Shown here: piece after piece, positions 45,575 to 53,401 of the stretch
Numbering within the stretch: position 1 is the first letter of the stretch
Layout: each line of letters opens with the position of its first letter
DNA from: Bacteroidia bacterium
GTDB lineage: Bacteria > Bacteroidota > Bacteroidia > Flavobacteriales > Flavobacteriaceae
Direction: 5' to 3'
Length of the DNA: 64,000 bases
Assembly (NCBI GenBank): GCA_030427585.1
Contig: JAUIBW010000021.1
Span: forward strand, 22,650-86,649
Position numbers and translations under genes: made by a program
The notes under the pieces: model-generated
The model's input: only the letters and a program-made list of their open reading frames with translations
Databases searched by the model: none
What the model was told of the DNA's origin: nothing

Positions 45575-45876
45575 TAGTTGCTCAATTTACTTTGATATTT
45601 TACTTCTTTTTCTACTACGATCAAAGCTTGCAATGCTTCATTTTCATCAGCCACAACTGCATATACTTGGTCTGCCAACCAAAATGCTATTGCATTTGTT
45701 TCATTAAGGTCAAAGATTTTAATGAGCTCATGTACGTGTTCACGTTTAGCTGTTCGTTCTCCTCTTTCAATTTTACTCATTTGTGCAGTATCAATATCTA
45801 ATTCTGCAGAAAGGTGTCTCAAGAGCATTTCTTTCTCTTCTCTTTTAGACCGAATTAAGTCCCCGAATTTGTTCAT
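45574..45876 (-). CDS. XRE-family controller protein of the restriction cassette
   Basis: A 100-residue protein. The first ~65 residues are a Cro/CI-type HTH: FGDLIRSKREEKEMLLRHLSAEL, then DTAQMSKIERGERTAKREHV. The C-terminal helix probably mediates dimerisation. It heads the minus-strand cassette and overlaps the type IIG gene by one base. Its promoter contains an inverted repeat centred on the -7 box, which suggests timed autorepression like that of C proteins of type II systems. Confidence 0.88.
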   Translation of the reverse strand: MNKFGDLIRSKREEKEMLLRHLSAELDIDTAQMSKIERGERTAKREHVHELIKIFDLNETNAIAFWLADQVYAVVADENEALQALIVVEKEVKYQSKLSN

Positions 45877-45898
45877 TACATATTTGTTCTAAACTTGT

Positions 45899-45915
45899 TT
45901 GTCAAATATAGACAA
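45899..45915 (-). promoter_or_regulatory. promoter and overlapping operator of the restriction cassette
   Basis: On the minus strand a perfect TAnnTTTG box, TATATTTG, occupies 45903-45910, 26 bp before the XRE start. An inverted repeat TTGTC/GACAA (45899-45903 with 45911-45915, seven-base spacer) covers it exactly, so a bound dimer would block transcription. The -33 element is weak. Operator function is inferred. Confidence 0.6.
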
Positions 45916-46128
45916 TTTATATTCGCACTAGTCTTATTAAAACAATAGAATAGGTAAACTCCTTAATTTGGTTTCTTTTAATTATTATTTGAAAAGTGAT
46001 ATTCAAAAGTAATCAAAAGTTTTTTTAAGATATATAATAGTAAACAAAACCCTACCAAAAGAAAACAAAATCTAGCACCTTATTTGCACCTCGAATACAG
46101 CAAACCCTTTATTTATAAGGAAAGTTAC

Positions 46129-46147
46129 TTTCTGTATCGGGAAGTAA
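46129..46147 (+). other. attR: right attachment site of the element
   Basis: A perfect second copy of TTTCTGTATCGGGAAGTAA found at the mnmE 3' end (26016-26034). It lies in non-coding DNA, 253 bp upstream of the XRE start and 266 bp before the T9SS substrate gene, and marks the return to chromosomal sequence. Confidence 0.9.
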
Positions 46148-46412
46148 TTGAAAGCACACTGCTCTGATTTTCGAAGTCAAACCGATCTTAAATATATTTT
46201 TTTAACCATACTCTTCCTAGCTATAAACACATTTTATTTGTTAAAAAATTAACGCCTCATAATCTTAAACAGGACAAGACATTTGTTATTAATTGTAACA
46301 AGTACCACTCACTTGGGTGGTACATTTTACCCCGAATCATTCACTAGTATTGCTTAAAAAAACAACTCCTAAATAAATCTTGGATGTTTTTAAGGAAAAC
46401 TAAAAGTAGAAT
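46148..46412. other. non-coding leader region between attR and the T9SS operon
   Basis: The whole stretch without a gene is 45877-46412: cassette promoter, attR, then this chromosomal part. It contains the shared 53-nt promoter motif (46301-46353) and an A-rich leader of about 60 nt before the ATG at 46413. No ORF of note. Confidence 0.5.
46301..46353 (+). promoter_or_regulatory. 53-nt promoter-like motif, copy 1 (upstream of the T9SS operon)
   Basis: A dyad GTACCAC (46302-46308) with GTGGTAC (46317-46323) is followed by a T-rich stretch and a -7-like TAGTATTG near 46345-46352. The same 53 nt, 44 identical, occur at 53133-53185. The arrangement (dyad upstream of a weak -7 box) fits an activator site plus promoter. 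Confidence 0.6.
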
Positions 46413-49400
46413 ATGAAAACAAAACTATTAGTAATAATATTGTTATGCAAAACCTTAGTTGTTATAGCACAAACTACGGCTATCCCTGACGCAAATTTTG
46501 AGCAATTTTTAATTGATCAGGGGATAGATACCAATGGGGCAAATGGTACAATTTTGAATACCGATGCACAGGTTGTAACCAATTTGAATATCAATCGTAA
46601 TGATATTACCGATTTTACGGGGTTAGCAGCCTTTATAAATTTAGTTATGTTGGATGCAGGAAGTAATCAGTTTACTACGTTGCCATTAACCACTCTAATA
46701 GCTTTAGAAGAATTAAGATTTACCGAAAACGTGGTTTTAGCTAATCTGGATCTATCTGCAAACGTAAATTTGAAAAAACTGGATATTAGAGCGAATGGAG
46801 GGGTAAACAATGCTCCTATTACCGTAGTAGACATGTCATCAAATCTACAATTAGAAGAGATTCATATTTATAATTTTGGAGATTTAGAAAATTATATACT
46901 TCCAATAACCAATACATTACGTAAACTATATATTTACTCACGTCATGATTTAACAGTTGATCTATCGGATATGGATAATCTAGAATGGCTTAACTTAGGA
47001 GTTGGTGCATCAAAAGTAATGCATATAACCTTGCCCGACGTAAAAGATAGATTAAAATATGTCAGATTTTATGGAGGCAACATCACAACCATGGATTTTT
47101 CTCCCAACATCAACCTAGAAACTATTATTCTTACAGGTACTGATGTTAACACTTTATCCCTACCCACAACCAATACTCTGACCAAAGTTAATATTTTGAT
47201 ACATGAAATTAGTACTATTTCTTTTGCAAGTACGCCCATGCTCGAAAACCTTACAATTTCTTCAAAGAAAGGATTATCTCCATTACAATTAGATATCACT
47301 CAAAATATTCAATTAAAACAACTACGAGCAACATCTAATAAAATGGTTGCCATTGATGTTTCTCAGAATATAAATTTAGAAACAGTAACTCTGTCAAATA
47401 ATAACTTACAAACTTTGGATATGTATTTTAAGCCAAAATTAAAAAGATTAGCTGCAAATACGAACCAATTAACAAACGTAAATGTTGTTCAATGTGCAGC
47501 ATTACAAACTTTAGATTTGGGAAATAACCAATTATCCACTTTAGATATAACAAAAAACACAAGATTACAGAGACTATCTATAAACAAAAATTTATTTAAA
47601 GATAATGGATTGGATCTTACAAAAAATATAGATTTGGAGGCTCTCTACGCCTCTTTCAATCAAATCAAACGATTAGATATCACTCAAAATATAAATATTT
47701 CCGATTTAGTAATTGATAACAACCAATTTACGGGGAATGACATTCTAAATCAATATTATCAAAATCATATAGCTTCAGACAGAAAACTAGGCAGAAGAAG
47801 TGAGTTAAGTGTACATCATAACCAATTAACAGGAAAAATACCTGATTTTACCACACTTATAGATAAAAAATATACTGCATTATTCAGGTTTGAATTTCAT
47901 AATAACCAATTTCATTTTGGTGATTTTGAGAATGAGCATCTAACTTATGTAAGTTACCTTACAACCCTGAATGAATATCCTTATCCCCAATATCTATTTC
48001 AAAAATACACCTACGCACCACAAGCCAAAGTAAATACTATCGAAAACCTGACTCCTGATGCTGGCGACAATATCATCTTAACTACAGAAGTTCGAGGTTT
48101 GCAAAACCATTACAAATGGTTTAAAGACGGTACAGTCATAACAGATGCCCCCGACTCACCTAAATACATCATTAACAACATAAATGACTGCGATAATGGA
48201 GTCTATCATTGTGAAATTACCAGCGATCTGGTACCGTTTGAAAATAATGATCCCCCAGGAACAAACGGTAAAAATTTACTATTAGTTAGAAATGATATTA
48301 ATCTAGCAGTTGTCATTGATAAAACCTGTGTCACTTTAAGTAATCCTATACATAATAGTACATCTGTACCTGTTAATACCAGTATAAAATGGACAGAAGA
48401 CAAAGGTGCTTGTGGCTATAAACTTAACATTGGTACTTCTTCTGGAGCTACAGATCTCGTTAATAATGAAGATGTAGGGAATAGAACTACTTATAGTTTT
48501 GCTTCTGATCTACCGGAAAATACGAAAATATTTGTCACCATTACTCCTTATTTTTCCGATGGAGATATAACGGGGTGTACTGAAGAAAGTTTTACTACAA
48601 ATGATACGGTACTTCCTTTACCTGACTGTACTACTATTACTAGTCCGGTTAATGGAGCTACAGATGTTAATATTGATACAAATATTGTATGGAATACAGT
48701 TAGCAATGCAAATGATTATTTGGTACATATAGGAACATCATCAGGAGCAAATGACATTGCTAGTGAAGTGGTAACAGGAACAAGCTATGATCATCCCTCG
48801 GATTTATCAGAAAACACTACATATTATGTAGTGATTATTCCACAAAATAATGTTGGGCAAGCTATAGGATGTATCGAGACTAGTTTTACTACTATTAAAC
48901 CCATTATTACGATTCCTGTATGTACATCCTTAATCACTCCTACCAACAACGCAACCAATGTGGCAATCAATACCCATTTACAGTGGAATGCAGCCACCGA
49001 TGCAGACGGATATCGAATAAGTATAGGCACCACTACCGGGGGTAACGATGTACTCAACAGCCATGAAGTTAAAGGAACTATTTATGATTTTACCACCGAT
49101 CTTGAAGAGAATCAGCAGTATTTTGTAACTATTATTCCTTTTAACTCTACAGGAACGGCCACAGGATGTAGTGAAGAAAGTTTTACAACTGCCAGATCTA
49201 TGGTTACGATTCCTGTATGTACATCCTTAATCAATCCTACCAACAACGCAACCAATGTGGCAATCAATACCCATTTACAATGGAATGCAGCCACCAATGC
49301 AGACGGATATCGAATAAGTATAGGCACCACTACCGGGGGTAACGATGTGCTCAACAGCCATGAAGTTACAGGAACTATTTATGATTTTACCACTGATCTT

Positions 49401-49805
49401 GAAGAGAATCAGCAGTATTTTGTAACTATTATTCCTTTTAACTCTACAGGAACGGCCACAGGATGTAGTGAAGAAAGTTTTACCACCGAGTCTGTAGCCA
49501 TAACAGAAAACGATACCACCAAATATGGATTTTCTCCTGACGGAGACGGGATCAATGAATATTGGAAAATTGATGGTATAGAAGCATATACAAACAATAC
49601 AGTTACGATTTATAACCGATGGGGAGATAAGGTCTTCGAAATTTCTGGGTACAATAATACCTCCAGAGTATTTAGAGGTACAGCAAATCGGTTATCTAAC
49701 TTAGGAGGAGGCGAGTTACCAGAAGGCACCTATTTCTTTACGATAACGGTACCACAGAATCATTCACTAAAAAAATTAAATGGCTTTTTAGTACTAAAGC
49801 GTTAA
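46413..49805 (+). CDS. large secreted protein: leucine-rich repeats, Ig/Fn3-like repeats, T9SS type B C-terminal domain
   Basis: A 1130-residue protein with a signal peptide ending near residue 20 (VVIAQ). AIPDANFEQFLIDQGIDTN opens the leucine-rich repeat region common in Flavobacteria (about 25-500, units like LxxLDLxxN), then an Ig-like segment (about 535-630) with two Cys. Four Fn3-like modules of about 99 residues follow, each with C..L..P.NNATNVAINTHLQWN-type starts. The last ~85 residues (FSPDGDGINEYWKI ... VTIYNRWGDKVFE ... LKR) are a gliding-motility-type (type B) T9SS signal. A surface adhesin or binding protein is likely. A PorP/SprF gene follows by 8 bp, the usual partner of type B substrates. 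Confidence 0.9.
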   Translation: MKTKLLVIILLCKTLVVIAQTTAIPDANFEQFLIDQGIDTNGANGTILNTDAQVVTNLNINRNDITDFTGLAAFINLVMLDAGSNQFTTLPLTTLIALEELRFTENVVLANLDLSANVNLKKLDIRANGGVNNAPITVVDMSSNLQLEEIHIYNFGDLENYILPITNTLRKLYIYSRHDLTVDLSDMDNLEWLNLGVGASKVMHITLPDVKDRLKYVRFYGGNITTMDFSPNINLETIILTGTDVNTLSLPTTNTLTKVNILIHEISTISFASTPMLENLTISSKKGLSPLQLDITQNIQLKQLRATSNKMVAIDVSQNINLETVTLSNNNLQTLDMYFKPKLKRLAANTNQLTNVNVVQCAALQTLDLGNNQLSTLDITKNTRLQRLSINKNLFKDNGLDLTKNIDLEALYASFNQIKRLDITQNINISDLVIDNNQFTGNDILNQYYQNHIASDRKLGRRSELSVHHNQLTGKIPDFTTLIDKKYTALFRFEFHNNQFHFGDFENEHLTYVSYLTTLNEYPYPQYLFQKYTYAPQAKVNTIENLTPDAGDNIILTTEVRGLQNHYKWFKDGTVITDAPDSPKYIINNINDCDNGVYHCEITSDLVPFENNDPPGTNGKNLLLVRNDINLAVVIDKTCVTLSNPIHNSTSVPVNTSIKWTEDKGACGYKLNIGTSSGATDLVNNEDVGNRTTYSFASDLPENTKIFVTITPYFSDGDITGCTEESFTTNDTVLPLPDCTTITSPVNGATDVNIDTNIVWNTVSNANDYLVHIGTSSGANDIASEVVTGTSYDHPSDLSENTTYYVVIIPQNNVGQAIGCIETSFTTIKPIITIPVCTSLITPTNNATNVAINTHLQWNAATDADGYRISIGTTTGGNDVLNSHEVKGTIYDFTTDLEENQQYFVTIIPFNSTGTATGCSEESFTTARSMVTIPVCTSLINPTNNATNVAINTHLQWNAATNADGYRISIGTTTGGNDVLNSHEVTGTIYDFTTDLEENQQYFVTIIPFNSTGTATGCSEESFTTESVAITENDTTKYGFSPDGDGINEYWKIDGIEAYTNNTVTIYNRWGDKVFEISGYNNTSRVFRGTANRLSNLGGGELPEGTYFFTITVPQNHSLKKLNGFLVLKR
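48909..49502 (+). repeat. two near-identical 297-bp tandem repeats inside the T9SS protein gene
   Basis: Copy 1 spans 48909-49205 and copy 2 spans 49206-49502; the offset of 297 bp equals 99 codons, so the frame is kept. By eye only a handful of bases differ except at the extreme ends. The two earlier Fn3-like modules are much more divergent, so this pair is a recent duplication or has been homogenised. Confidence 0.85.
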
Positions 49806-49813
49806 TCTCATTT

Positions 49814-50725
49814 ATGAAATATCTGTATTATATACTCGTAATTATTGTTTTGTCTGTCTGTGACACTAATGTTATTGCACAACAAAGCCCTTTGTTCTCT
49901 GATTATTATTATACCCCTGTACTAATCAATCCTGCTCATACAGGCTACCACTCAAATACAGAGATTAGCTTGAGTAATTTTGGTTATCTAAATCAATTTG
50001 AAGGAAACCCTAGGACTTTTTCAGGAGTATATAACACCAGCACTTTAAAAAATAAGGTAGGAATCGGTGGCGGCTTTATAAGTGATAAAATCGGAGTTAC
50101 ATCTGTAACTACCATTTTTGCCTCTTATGCTTATAAATTATATTTTGATCATCATTATAACCGCGCTCGTTGGTGGGATTATAACCCAAGTGTTTTATCT
50201 TTTGGATTGACTACAGGGGTTATATTGATACATGAAAAATTATCTGAATTAGGAATTCAGGGAGATCCAAACTTTAAAAATGACATTGATATAACCGTAC
50301 CTACTTTGGGGATTGGGATGTTGTACAATCAAAAAGATTTTTACTTAGGGATTTCAGTACAAAATTTGTTTTCTAATACAGCTACCAATGATAAAAATAT
50401 TAATGTTACCATACCATATTATTTTTATGGAGGATATCGATGGTACTTTAATCGTTTTGAAGAACTAAGATTTCAACCCAGTTTTTTGGCAAAATATGTC
50501 TCTGGAGCTCCGCTACAATTTGATCTCAATTTCTCGGTGAATTACAAGAATAAAATAGAAGTGGGTGCAGGATATAGAACAAATTCTTCTTTTAATGCCC
50601 TAGCAAGCTTCTATTTTTTTGATACATGGAGATTTGCATATAATTATACGATATATAAGAATAACACTCCTTTTAATAATACGAATGGATTTATCCTAAC
50701 CTACAGATTTGGAGAAGGCTTTTAA
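49814..50725 (+). CDS. PorP/SprF family type IX secretion system membrane protein
   Basis: A 303-residue outer-membrane protein. The signal peptide ends near VIAQQ; the family opening follows (QSPLFSDYYYTPVLINPAHTGYH), then alternating beta strands and a C-terminal AYNYTIYKNN...GFILTYRFGEGF. SprF-like proteins are needed for export or surface attachment of the type B substrate encoded next to them. It starts 8 bp after the stop of that substrate gene, so both form one operon under the 53-nt promoter motif. Confidence 0.92.
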   Translation: MKYLYYILVIIVLSVCDTNVIAQQSPLFSDYYYTPVLINPAHTGYHSNTEISLSNFGYLNQFEGNPRTFSGVYNTSTLKNKVGIGGGFISDKIGVTSVTTIFASYAYKLYFDHHYNRARWWDYNPSVLSFGLTTGVILIHEKLSELGIQGDPNFKNDIDITVPTLGIGMLYNQKDFYLGISVQNLFSNTATNDKNINVTIPYYFYGGYRWYFNRFEELRFQPSFLAKYVSGAPLQFDLNFSVNYKNKIEVGAGYRTNSSFNALASFYFFDTWRFAYNYTIYKNNTPFNNTNGFILTYRFGEGF

Positions 50726-50748
50726 AAGTTGAACCCAAAAAAATTATA

Positions 50749-51173
50749 ATGAAAAAACTTAACTGGTTAGATAGTAAAAAAAGAACAGGTTGATCATATT
50801 TTTATTGGTTAGCAATTGTATCTATTCTTAGTATGAGTTGTTCAAATAAGAAAAATAACGTAAATAATAAAAAATGGAATTTTGATGGTTTAGACACTCT
50901 GGTATATTCGCATGAGCTTATTTATGAAAATACTGTCCCAATAATAAAAAGACCTTCTCTACGATATAGAGTTAAGGAGATGCAGGTTGATCTTATATAT
51001 TTGAAACTGTTATCTTTTACTAGTAAAAGATAACAGTTTCAAATATAAGAATATGGCACCCCCGATGTTCCTCCAATATCTATGATAGTGTAGAAAAAGA
51101 TGATGAAAATATTAAACAAATTATACAACAACGTATTAAAACATTACGTTTATATATTAGTCATCGAGCTTAG
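50749..51173 (+). pseudogene. decayed small lipoprotein gene
   Basis: ATG at 50749 opens MKKLNWLDSKKRTG, then TGA at 50791-50793. The same frame continues SYFYWLAIVSILSMSCSNKKN, a convincing lipoprotein signal with its lipobox Cys, and runs on to TAA at 51031 inside a palindrome. A further open stretch in another frame (51057-51173; YDSVEKDDENIKQIIQQRIKTL) looks like the original C-terminus. Thus a nonsense codon and a frame disruption at the palindrome have broken the gene. A short product could still start at the ATG at 50833, but without a signal peptide. Original function unknown. Confidence 0.6.
50996..51047. repeat. 52-bp perfect palindrome
   Basis: The 26-base arms (50996-51021 and 51022-51047) are exactly complementary with no loop; the centre is ACTAGT. 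Beyond it, CTTATA and TATAAG continue imperfectly with a two-base offset. It interrupts the decayed lipoprotein gene. Confidence 0.85.
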
Positions 51174-51458
51174 GCTATCGTTATGCTTTTGATCTATATA
51201 TCAACTTTGTTTTTGATATTGTATCGCCCCCCTTACTCCTATTCAAAAAAATAATAATATAATAGAATGCATCAATCTAATACCTTTATTAACCTTATTC
51301 ATGATCTTATTTACTGCAAATTAAATCTAACAACCTTCTTAAATACTCCATTCTAGTTAGTGATACCTGTTTTGCTTGGTAGTTGCAAATAGAATCTTTC
51401 TTTTAGGAATACTATAAAAACCATACATTTATACAAACTTTTAATCCTTATCCTTAAA

Positions 51459-53087
51459 ATGAGTAAAGCATGTATTTTCCTTTTTATTATGATGGTAAGT
51501 TGTATCGATCTTTATGCTCAAAATCATAAACCATCTGATCAAACAAAGGAAAAAGATATGGTTTCTTCTCCAGAAGAAGAGGTAAAAAAACTTACAGATT
51601 TACAACAAAAGTTTTATAACCTGGGCAACTTTGAGCTATTTAAGGAGTATACCGACTCGATTTTATATATAGCTCGCGCAAATGATTTGAAAGAGTTTGA
51701 AATAGATGCAGTGATTCGACAAGGGGTTTATTTCAATCAGGTTGCTAAGTTCGATAAGGCATTAACTAGTTATTTGGAAGCAATGGATCTGGCAAAAACA
51801 TTACCTAAAAGCTATCAAAAAGAAACTGTTATTTTGATTAACATGGGGAATGTATACAATACGATAAAGTATACCGGTAAAGCTAAAGTTGCATTTAATA
51901 AAGCTTTGGGATATATAGATACGTATGGAGGTCCAGATATTTATAAAATGGCTATTCATATGGGGCTTGGGGTATCCTCTCATGCTAATAAAGAATTTGA
52001 AGAATCTTTAGAACACACAAAAAAAGCAAAAGAAATAGGAATAAAACTTAAACGTACTGACATTATTATTGCAGCCTTAAATAATATGGCAGATGTTTAT
52101 AACCAATTAAATAAGCCAGAAAAAGCTTTAGAATGTACCGAAGAAGCTTTGCATCTATATGAACCGGGGCAATCTGAGGAACGTAGAGCACTTAGCCTTT
52201 TTACTATGGGATGTACCCTTATAAACCTTAAGAGATATAAAGATGCTATTAAACCACTTGATTTGGCATTGACCATGGCAATATCGAATAAGTATCCAAA
52301 AATAGAGAAAGATGCTCATAAACAATTAAGTAGAGTTTATGAAGAACTAGAAGATTTTCAAAAAGCTAATCAACATCAAAAAGCATATACACTAGCTAGA
52401 GAGACTTATTTGAATACCATTTCTGATGCCAAAAAGCTGGAAGTTGAAAAAGATTTGTCTAAAAAAGAAGATTTATTAAAAGAGCAAAATGTTTTTATTG
52501 TATTTGGACTTGTTATATTATTTTTGATTGTAGGAATTTTATTTTTTTCGATATGGAAGAAAAAGAAAATAGATCAAGAAAGAAAAAAAATAAAGGAAGA
52601 TTATAGTATCCTTTCTGGTGAACATTTGGGGCTTAAATCCAAAATGCAAGAACTTGCCAAAAAAATACAAAAGCAACAAGAAGATGAAACTACAAAAACA
52701 CAACCTCAATACAAAAACTCATCACTAACTGATCAAGACAGAGATCGATATATGAACCAGATCCTGGATTATATGGAAAAAGAAAAACCATATCTGGATT
52801 TTGAGATCAATCAAACAGATTTGGCGGCTAAATTAAATATAAGTAGCCATCATTTCTCTGAAGTTCTTAGTTTTTGTTTCGAACAAAACTTCTATAATTT
52901 TATTAATATCTATAGAGTTAATGAAGCCAAAAAAATTATGAAAGACCCCCAATACGATCGGTATAAAATTCTGGCAATAGGATATGAAGCTGGTTTCAAA
53001 AGCAAAACCTCTTTTAATCGGGTTTTTAAAACTCATGTGGGGTTAACTCCTTCAGAGTACAAGAAAAAACAAATTTCCCTTAACTAA
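51459..53087 (+). CDS. TPR-containing membrane protein with C-terminal AraC-type DNA-binding domain
   Basis: A 542-residue one-protein sensor-regulator. The signal-like N-terminus (IFLFIMMVSCIDLYAQ) leads to a helical TPR region (about 40-340; units such as ALTSYLEAMDLAKTL, AKVAFNKALGYI, ALECTEEALHLY). A membrane span lies near 347-368 (VFIVFGLVILFLIVGILFF), then a coiled linker, then an AraC-type double HTH (about 435-540: TDLAAKLNISSHHFSEVLS ... ILAIGYEAGFKSKTSFNRVFKTHVGLTPSEYKK). It should sense a periplasmic cue and bind DNA from the membrane. Lying between the two copies of the 53-nt motif, it is a reasonable candidate regulator for them, though this is inference. Confidence 0.9.
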   Translation: MSKACIFLFIMMVSCIDLYAQNHKPSDQTKEKDMVSSPEEEVKKLTDLQQKFYNLGNFELFKEYTDSILYIARANDLKEFEIDAVIRQGVYFNQVAKFDKALTSYLEAMDLAKTLPKSYQKETVILINMGNVYNTIKYTGKAKVAFNKALGYIDTYGGPDIYKMAIHMGLGVSSHANKEFEESLEHTKKAKEIGIKLKRTDIIIAALNNMADVYNQLNKPEKALECTEEALHLYEPGQSEERRALSLFTMGCTLINLKRYKDAIKPLDLALTMAISNKYPKIEKDAHKQLSRVYEELEDFQKANQHQKAYTLARETYLNTISDAKKLEVEKDLSKKEDLLKEQNVFIVFGLVILFLIVGILFFSIWKKKKIDQERKKIKEDYSILSGEHLGLKSKMQELAKKIQKQQEDETTKTQPQYKNSSLTDQDRDRYMNQILDYMEKEKPYLDFEINQTDLAAKLNISSHHFSEVLSFCFEQNFYNFINIYRVNEAKKIMKDPQYDRYKILAIGYEAGFKSKTSFNRVFKTHVGLTPSEYKKKQISLN

Positions 53088-53401
53088 CTGCCATAATTTT
53101 TTATCCATACTAATTTGTAATTATTTATTATAAGTACCACTCACTTGGATGGTTCATTTTATCCAAAATTCTTAGCTAGTATTGCATAGAAAAATAAGTT
53201 GACTTGTATCAATAATAAATAATAAAGCATACCAAATATCACTTGTAATTAAAATATAGTATATATAAGTAGTACACCTGCCTATCTTCATACGATATCT
53301 ACAATCTAATTGTGGGGGGAAATATCATAATGAAACTTAAGGCAGGGTGCTCTTAAATACAAATAGTACACTCAAAAATAATGTAATCAAAGACTAATAT
53401 T
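53088..53401. other. 314-bp non-coding region before the five-gene cluster
   Basis: Contains copy 2 of the 53-nt motif (53133-53185). The predicted transcript would have a leader of about 200 nt before the ATG at 53402. Only an eight-codon ORF lies within; no RNA element was recognised. Confidence 0.4.
53133..53185 (+). promoter_or_regulatory. 53-nt promoter-like motif, copy 2 (upstream of the unknown five-gene cluster)
   Basis: Matches 46301-46353 at 44 of 53 positions without gaps. The left dyad arm GTACCAC and the CTAGTATTGC end are conserved; the right dyad arm has two changes (ATGGTTC instead of GTGGTAC). Confidence 0.6.

Larger units (their letters stand above)
26035..46147. mobile_element. 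integrative and mobilizable element in the 3' end of mnmE, with restriction cargo
   Basis: 20,113 bp (one att copy counted) bounded by 19-bp direct repeats. Left end: tyrosine integrase. Middle: excisionase-like HTH protein, SF3 primase-helicase, iteron-like repeats, toprim primase, BfmA/BtgA-type protein, relaxase, VirD4-type coupling protein, TraO-like and TraQ-like proteins. Right end: a four-gene restriction cassette on the opposite strand, ending 253 bp before attR. There is no TraG-type secretion ATPase nor TraJ/K/M/N homologue, so transfer probably borrows a mating pore from another element. Confidence 0.92.
50726..51458. other. 733-bp region with a decayed gene and a long palindrome
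   Basis: Holds the broken lipoprotein gene (50749-51173) with a 52-bp perfect palindrome (50996-51047). The rest (51174-51458) is AT-rich and non-coding and should contain the promoter of the TPR-AraC gene; no clear TAnnTTTG box was found. Confidence 0.5.

Noticed and set aside
38719..45876. BREX or DISARM system
   Set aside because: The large methylase recalls PglX, but PglZ, BrxC-type ATPase, helicase and phospholipase-like genes are absent, and the enzyme has its own PD-ExK nuclease domain.
26035..46147. Fully self-transmissible conjugative element
   Set aside because: Only relaxase, accessory, coupling and two envelope proteins were found. No VirB4/TraG-type secretion ATPase or TraJ/K/M/N-like channel proteins are encoded in the 20 kb.
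48824..49597. Minus-strand ORFs in the T9SS surface protein gene
   Set aside because: They are antisense shadows of the Fn3-like tandem repeats and are near-identical to each other only because the repeats are.
50791..50793. TGA read as a sense codon (recoding) in the small lipoprotein gene
   Set aside because: Other genes in the window use TGA as a normal stop, and a second disruption lies downstream, so gene decay is simpler.
50833..51033. Intact 66-residue protein
   Set aside because: It starts inside a signal sequence that is open upstream to a premature TGA and ends in the palindrome, so it is better read as part of a pseudogene.
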